Below, one piece after another: positions 5,672-9,597 of a stretch of DNA of 9,597 bases. The notes beneath the pieces were generated by a model. That model was not told where the DNA came from, did not search any database, and saw only the letters and a list, made by a program, of their open reading frames with translations. The stretch is from DXYV01 sp045543215 (GTDB lineage Bacteria > Bacillota > Clostridia > Oscillospirales > Oscillospiraceae), in contig JAZQMD010000023.1 of NCBI GenBank assembly GCA_045543215.1, forward strand, positions 1-9,597. Direction: 5' to 3'. Within the stretch, counting starts at the first letter, position 1, and every line of letters begins with the position of its first letter. The translations under genes were made by a program, and so were the position numbers.

Positions 5672-7624
5672 ATGAAAGCGTATACCAAGCGGTTGGGGGG
5701 CTTGGTTTTGACCGGTCTAACTGTCTTATTCATGTGTTTCATGGCCCTGGCCGAAGCTCCCACCACTCAGGTTACCGTGTTGTTTACCCACGATTTGCAC
5801 TCCCATTTTCTTCCTACCCTGGATGAGAAGGGAGAGGAATACGGCGGCTATGCCCGGCTGAAAACTGCCATCAACCGGCAAAAAGCCCGTTATCCTGATG
5901 CAATTTTAGTAGATGCAGGGGATTTTTCCATGGGATCCCTATTTCAAACGGCGTATGCCACCGCCGCTACTGAGCTGCGGATCATGGGGGCTTTGGGGTA
6001 CGATGTGACTACCCTGGGTAACCATGAGTATGATTATCGGGCCTCTGGCTTGGCTTCCATGCTCCATGCCGCTGTGGACAGTGGGGATCCCTTGCCAGCC
6101 ATTGTAGAGGCCAACTACCTCCCACCTACCAAGGAGCAAGAGGGCTACAATGAGGATGCCCAGGCGGTGTGGGATGCCTTTGCCCGATACGGCGTAGCCG
6201 ATTATGCCCTGCTGGAGCGGAATGGGGTGTATTACGTTGTTTTAGGTGTTATGGGAGTGGGATCTCACGAAACGGCGCCCATGTCTGGTATGATTCTCTA
6301 CGATCATGCGCAGACCACCCAAAGAGTGGTGGATGAGGCCAGGCGCTATTGCTCGGAGACCTATGGCGTGCAGCCTTTGGTAATTTGCCTCTCCCATGCG
6401 GGGACCAACAAAGCAGGCAAAGGAGAGGATTACGAGTTGGCCAAAGGGGTGGAGGGCATTGACATCATTGTCTCCGGCCATACTCATACAACTCTGACTC
6501 AGCCCATTCAGGTGGGGGAAACCTATATCGTATCGGCTGGGGCTTATTCCAAGAACCTAGGTGTGATTACCCTGGACTATAAGCCCAATGGAGAGGTGGA
6601 TTTGGCGGGCTATGAACTGATTTCTATCGATGACAGCCTCGCCGAAGATCCGGATATCGCCAGACTGGTAGAGGGATATAAGGACGAGGTCGAGGCAGAA
6701 TATTTGACTCGCTTCGGAATGAGCTTCGACCAGGTTTTGGCGCGTAATCCCCATACGTTTGAAAGCCAGAGCGACGTATCCGCTACCGCCCACGAATCAA
6801 CCTTGGGAAATTTGCTGGCCGATGCTTATAAATGGGCGGCTCAGCAGACAGATGGAGAGAGAGTGGATATGGCACTCACTGCTGCCGGCGTGATCCGGGC
6901 CTCTTTTCCCCAGGGGAATATCACCGTGTCCGATGTATTCAACGTGGCCTCCTTGGGTATTGGGGCGGATGGGGTGCCCGGATATCCCTTGGTGGCAGTC
7001 TGGCTTACCGGGGCCGATCTGAAAAATGTGATGGAGGTGGATGCCTCAATTTCCCCTATTATGAACACTGCGCAGTTGTTCTCCTCCGGAGTGGAATACT
7101 CCTTTAATACCAGCCGGATGATATTTAATAAGGTGGACTACGCTGCCATCCGCCGGGAGGATGGTACGGTGGAGCCTATTGTGGATGACCAGCTCTACCG
7201 GGTGGTGACCGGTTTGTACTGCGGTCAGATGCTGGGAGCGGTGAAGGGGAGATCCTTCGGCTTGGTCACGATCACCGCCCGTGATGCAGACGGTGTCCCT
7301 ATTGATATGGATCGGCTGGAGGACTATATTATCCATGATCACCAGGGCAACGAATTAAAGGAGTGGTACGCCATCGCCACTTACCTCCAGTCCATGGGGG
7401 GTGAGGTAGATGAGGTCTATAGCCAACCTGACGGACGAAAGGTGGTCTATTCCAGCCTAGATCCTATCAGTTTAGTGCGAAACGCCAATCAATTTACCTA
7501 TATCTTAATTGGAATGGCTGTTATTCTTCTGTTAATTTTTATTCTGATTGTCTGCGTAGTGGCGGGACGAATCAGGAGAGGGAAAAGCTGGAGGAAGGTT
7601 TACCGTCCTTACCGGGGAAGATAG
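5672..7624 (+). CDS. Secreted, membrane-anchored metallophosphatase of the 5'-nucleotidase family
   Basis: The 650-residue product should hydrolyse phosphate esters, probably nucleotides or 2',3'-cyclic nucleotides, on the outer face of the membrane. An N-terminal signal sequence has a Lys/Arg n-region, a hydrophobic core at about 9-26, and a possible cleavage after ALA-EA near 27-29. The metallophosphatase domain shows THDLHSH (39-45, Asp41 and His43), DAGD (81-84), GNHEYD (116-121), SHAG (241-244) and GHTHT (269-273), a full set of dimetal ligands. A 5'-nucleotidase C-terminal domain follows (about 375-560). A hydrophobic segment (about 610-632) and a strongly basic tail then fix it in the membrane, in place of an LPxTG sortase signal. 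The frame is open back to an ATG at 5600, but that lies inside the preceding gene and lacks a good ribosome site. ATG 5672 has AGGAGAGGAG about 8 bases upstream and gives the signal peptide directly. It is followed by a strong terminator. Confidence 0.93.
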   Translation: MKAYTKRLGGLVLTGLTVLFMCFMALAEAPTTQVTVLFTHDLHSHFLPTLDEKGEEYGGYARLKTAINRQKARYPDAILVDAGDFSMGSLFQTAYATAATELRIMGALGYDVTTLGNHEYDYRASGLASMLHAAVDSGDPLPAIVEANYLPPTKEQEGYNEDAQAVWDAFARYGVADYALLERNGVYYVVLGVMGVGSHETAPMSGMILYDHAQTTQRVVDEARRYCSETYGVQPLVICLSHAGTNKAGKGEDYELAKGVEGIDIIVSGHTHTTLTQPIQVGETYIVSAGAYSKNLGVITLDYKPNGEVDLAGYELISIDDSLAEDPDIARLVEGYKDEVEAEYLTRFGMSFDQVLARNPHTFESQSDVSATAHESTLGNLLADAYKWAAQQTDGERVDMALTAAGVIRASFPQGNITVSDVFNVASLGIGADGVPGYPLVAVWLTGADLKNVMEVDASISPIMNTAQLFSSGVEYSFNTSRMIFNKVDYAAIRREDGTVEPIVDDQLYRVVTGLYCGQMLGAVKGRSFGLVTITARDADGVPIDMDRLEDYIIHDHQGNELKEWYAIATYLQSMGGEVDEVYSQPDGRKVVYSSLDPISLVRNANQFTYILIGMAVILLLIFILIVCVVAGRIRRGKSWRKVYRPYRGR

Positions 7625-7640
7625 ATAAGTATGGACAAGG

Positions 7641-7686
7641 AAAAGCTATAGGAGCCACCTTTTGAAGGAGGTGGCTCCTATAGTTT
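7641..7686. terminator. Bidirectional intrinsic terminator between convergent operons
   Basis: A perfect 15-pair stem, CTATAGGAGCCACCT with AGGTGGCTCCTATAG (7646-7683), is flanked by A-rich sequence on the left and T-rich on the right, so both directions end in a short U-run. It lies 17 bases after the metallophosphatase stop, and its right edge touches the spoVAEb TAA (7685-7687). It should end both converging transcripts. Confidence 0.9.
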
Positions 7687-8053
7687 AGCCTTTCGGTTTT
7701 GGTTTAAAGATGAGTGAGACCAAAAGTGCCAACACGATGGCGCCGGCAATGCCGCCGGCACAGGCGGTGATGCCACCGGTAAGAGCGCCCAATAGGCCCT
7801 GCTCGGCTACCGCTTTGTTCACTCCTTTTGCAAGGTTGAAGCCAAAGCCGGTAAGGGGCACCGTGGCACCTGCACCTCCCCAGTCGGCAATGGGCTGATA
7901 GAGCCCCAGAGCGCCCAGAATGACGCCGGCTACCACATAGGATACCAGGATGCGGGCCGGGGTCAGTTTCGTCTTGTCAATGAGGAGCTGACCGATGAGG
8001 CATAGGATGCCACCGCAGATAAAGGCGCGCAGATAGGGAAAGATCATGTCCAT
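7685..8053 (-). CDS. spoVAEb: Stage V sporulation protein AE, SpoVAEb type
   Basis: The 122-residue hydrophobic protein matches the SpoVAEb family, with its usual length of about 116-125 residues, an N-terminal MDMIFPYLRAFICGGILCLI-like opening, glycine-rich membrane helices and a short basic C terminus (KPKPKG). Family knowledge: SpoVA proteins form the inner forespore/spore membrane channel that moves calcium-dipicolinate in during sporulation and out on germination. Its ATG immediately follows the TAA of spoVAD, and its ribosome site (GGAGGTGA) lies inside the end of spoVAD, indicating translational coupling. About four membrane segments can be seen. A second ATG two codons later would give nearly the same protein. 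Confidence 0.93.
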   Translation of the reverse strand: MDMIFPYLRAFICGGILCLIGQLLIDKTKLTPARILVSYVVAGVILGALGLYQPIADWGGAGATVPLTGFGFNLAKGVNKAVAEQGLLGALTGGITACAGGIAGAIVLALLVSLIFKPKPKG

Positions 8054-9082
8054 TTACTTCACCTCCTCGCAGCCGGGGGCGGCCAGGGCGATGGCATGGC
8101 ATACACCGGGAATGGACTCCCCCTGCTGGGTGGAGGTGGGGGAGAGGAGGGCGCCGGTGGGGCAGAACAGGATGTGCTTCCACTTACCTGAAAGCAGACC
8201 AGGCAGCAGTAGGGTGGTGAGTACAGCAGCGGCGCAGCCGCAGCCAGATGCACCGCAATGGACATCCTGCTTTTCCAAATCGAACAGCATAAGGCCGCAA
8301 TCGTTGTAATTAGATAGAGCTACCTTGTCCTGTTGGAAAAAATCCAGTATGATCTCATGGCCCAGTTTGCCCAGGTCACCGGTGACGATGAGGTCGTAAA
8401 AACCGGGGGAACGGCCGGTGTCTTTGAAATGAGTGCAAAGGGTATCATAAGCGGAGGGAGCCATGGCTGCGCCCATGTTGTTTGCGTCTTTAATACCTTT
8501 GTCTACAATTTTGCCGATGGTCACATGGGTGACGGTAGGACCCTTGCCACCTCCGGCGGTCAGGACTACCGCGCCTGATGCGGTGGCTGTCCATTGGGCG
8601 GTAGGAGTGCGCTGCCCACCATATTCCAGGGGGGTGCGATACTGCCGTTCGGCAGAGCAGAAGTGGGACGAGGTTACTGCCCCCGCCAATTGGCCAAAGC
8701 CGCCATCCAGTAGGAGTGAAGCTAGAGCAAGGCTCTCCCCCATGGTGGAGCAGGCCCCATATAGCCCCAGGAAGGGAACGGCAAAACTCCGGGCAGCAAA
8801 GGCAGAGCCGATGCATTGGTTGAGCAGATCCCCTGACAGCAAATAGTCCAGGTCACCAGGAGATTTGCCTGCCCGACTCAGAGCGGTAGTAAGAGCCTGC
8901 TTCTGCATAGCACTCTCTGCCTTTTCCCAAGTGGATTCGCCAAAGGTGTCATCGTCGGAAATATAGTCGAAATAACGGCCCAGAGGCCCTTGGCTCTCCT
9001 TTTTTCCGCCAACGCCGCCGTAGCCTATCACAGCGGGGGGATGTGCCAGAGAGAAGGTCTGAGCGCCCAGCTTTTTTGACAT
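8054..9082 (-). CDS. spoVAD: Stage V sporulation protein AD (dipicolinate-binding SpoVA subunit)
   Basis: The 342-residue product has the thiolase-like fold of SpoVAD, the peripheral SpoVA subunit that binds dipicolinic acid during spore formation and germination. Recognisable stretches are RYFDYISDDDTFGESTWEKA (36-55), GLYGACSTMGESLALA (106-121, with Cys111 at the thiolase nucleophile position), HFCSAERQYRTPLEYGGQR, TPTAQWTATASGA, and CPTGALLSP near the C terminus. Length is normal. The ATG at 9082 has GAGGTGA 7 bases upstream. It abuts spoVAEb (TAA-ATG) and clearly shares its transcript. No spoVAC lies upstream; a divergent plus-strand gene is there instead. Forespore sigma-G control is expected from the family, but I could not identify a convincing sigma-G promoter in 9083-9221. 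Confidence 0.97.
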   Translation of the reverse strand: MSKKLGAQTFSLAHPPAVIGYGGVGGKKESQGPLGRYFDYISDDDTFGESTWEKAESAMQKQALTTALSRAGKSPGDLDYLLSGDLLNQCIGSAFAARSFAVPFLGLYGACSTMGESLALASLLLDGGFGQLAGAVTSSHFCSAERQYRTPLEYGGQRTPTAQWTATASGAVVLTAGGGKGPTVTHVTIGKIVDKGIKDANNMGAAMAPSAYDTLCTHFKDTGRSPGFYDLIVTGDLGKLGHEIILDFFQQDKVALSNYNDCGLMLFDLEKQDVHCGASGCGCAAAVLTTLLLPGLLSGKWKHILFCPTGALLSPTSTQQGESIPGVCHAIALAAPGCEEVK

Positions 9083-9138
9083 AGGGAAATCACCTCAGCC
9101 TCATTTTGCCCGGAAATGGGAAAAATATTGCGGTAGAC

Positions 9139-9167
9139 TGGAAAAAAGAGAGATAAGTTGCTATAAT
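9139..9167 (+). promoter_or_regulatory. Extended -10 sigma-A promoter for the zinc-ribbon-like gene
   Basis: TGGAAA (9139-9144) and a perfect TATAAT (9162-9167) are separated by 17 bases, with TGC directly before the -10 as an extended element. The predicted start is about 48 bases before the ATG at 9222. The leader has a G/C-rich segment (9182-9207) that can form a modest hairpin just before the ribosome site. Confidence 0.7.
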
Positions 9168-9221
9168 AATAGTTCAGTTCAGCCCCTCTCTCCGGTGGGG
9201 TGGGGAGAAAGGAGAACCTAT

Positions 9222-9597
9222 ATGTTGGAGGAAGCAAAACGTACCCTTGCTTATTTGTGTCCCGTTTGTGGGAAATCGGTGGCGGTAGAACGTACCGTCT
9301 TTCAGTTGGCGGCCTCAGTAAACCGCCTGCCTTGCCCTTGCGGGAAGTCGGAGCTGGTGGTAGAGATGGCGGGGGATCAGTGCCATATGTTGGCCCCCTG
9401 CCTGTTCTGTGGCAGGGATCACAAGGTATCCTGTTCCACTAAGGCACTTTTGAAGGAACGGGCACTGGCATTTTCCTGCGCCACATCGGGCCTAGATTGC
9501 CTGTATGTAGGAGAAGAAGGAGCTGTGTTTCAGGCCCTGGCCCGGTTGGAGGAGGCTGTGGACCGCCTCATGCTGGAGAGCCAGGCCCAGGAGAAAG
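9222..9597 (+). CDS. Cysteine-rich, zinc-ribbon-like protein of unknown function (partial, C terminus missing)
   Basis: An ATG at 9222, with AAGGAG about 8 bases upstream and a good promoter, opens a frame of 125 codons that is still open at the window end. Cysteines at residues 13/16 (CPVCG), 38/40 (CPCG), 60/63 (CLFCG), and single ones at 54, 71, 86 and 93 suggest two or more zinc-binding knuckles. The part from about 104 onward is rich in Ala, Leu and Glu, consistent with a helix or coiled coil (EAVDRLMLESQAQE). No signal peptide or membrane segment is seen, so it is probably cytosolic. I do not recognise the family. Nucleic-acid binding or a structural role is possible but unsupported. 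It is divergent from spoVAD; whether it is sporulation-linked cannot be told from its sigma-A type promoter. Confidence 0.8.
   Translation, partial: MLEEAKRTLAYLCPVCGKSVAVERTVFQLAASVNRLPCPCGKSELVVEMAGDQCHMLAPCLFCGRDHKVSCSTKALLKERALAFSCATSGLDCLYVGEEGAVFQALARLEEAVDRLMLESQAQEK

Noticed and set aside
8333..8846. Plus-strand open frames antisense to spoVAD
   Set aside because: spoVAD is fully conserved across the region; these frames show no start signal or recognisable protein.
9200..9442. 80-codon plus-strand open frame near the window end
   Set aside because: The competing frame from 9222 has the proper ribosome site, paired CxxC motifs and remains open to the end.

Overview
The window looks like a chromosomal segment of an endospore-forming, moderately GC-rich Clostridia, most likely the Oscillospiraceae (Flavonifractor/Lawsonibacter-like). 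This rests on clear spoVAD and spoVAEb genes, strong AGGAGG-type ribosome binding sites, near-consensus sigma-A promoters, a class I SAM riboswitch on metK, and protein sequences that look like that family. The genus is an inference from remembered sequences, not from a search.

Left block, minus strand (1-4462). Transcription runs right to left. First comes a wrecked adenosylhomocysteinase gene (ahcY remnant). Next is a visibly AT-richer alpha/beta hydrolase gene with its own promoter. Then comes a complete metK control region: promoter, SAM-I riboswitch and intrinsic terminator. It is followed by metK (SAM synthetase), a family-4 glycosyltransferase with its own promoter, and the N-terminal part of a probable O-antigen-ligase-like membrane protein that leaves the window at base 1. 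The SAM cycle is thus half intact here: the SAM-making enzyme is regulated and whole, while the gene that clears S-adenosylhomocysteine has lost its catalytic middle.

Middle block, plus strand (about 4578-7624). A roughly 170-base leader with two candidate promoters and competing hairpins leads to two genes in tandem. One is a rhomboid-fold membrane protein that seems to lack the serine protease residues and carries a Cys/His-rich zinc-binding tail. The other is a secreted, C-terminally membrane-anchored metallophosphatase/5'-nucleotidase. A long, perfect hairpin closes this operon and also serves the converging genes.

Right block (7685-9597). spoVAD and spoVAEb (minus strand, start and stop codons abutting) encode parts of the spore dipicolinate channel, but spoVAC is not next to them. 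A plus-strand gene for a multi-cysteine, zinc-ribbon-like protein starts divergently from spoVAD under an extended -10 promoter and runs off the window end.

No tRNA, rRNA, CRISPR array, insertion sequence or phage gene was seen. The items most worth a second look are the ahcY remnant and the foreign-looking hydrolase gene beside it, the pseudo-rhomboid/zinc-finger protein paired with an ectonucleotidase, the switch-like leader in front of that pair, and the spoVAC-less spoVA unit.
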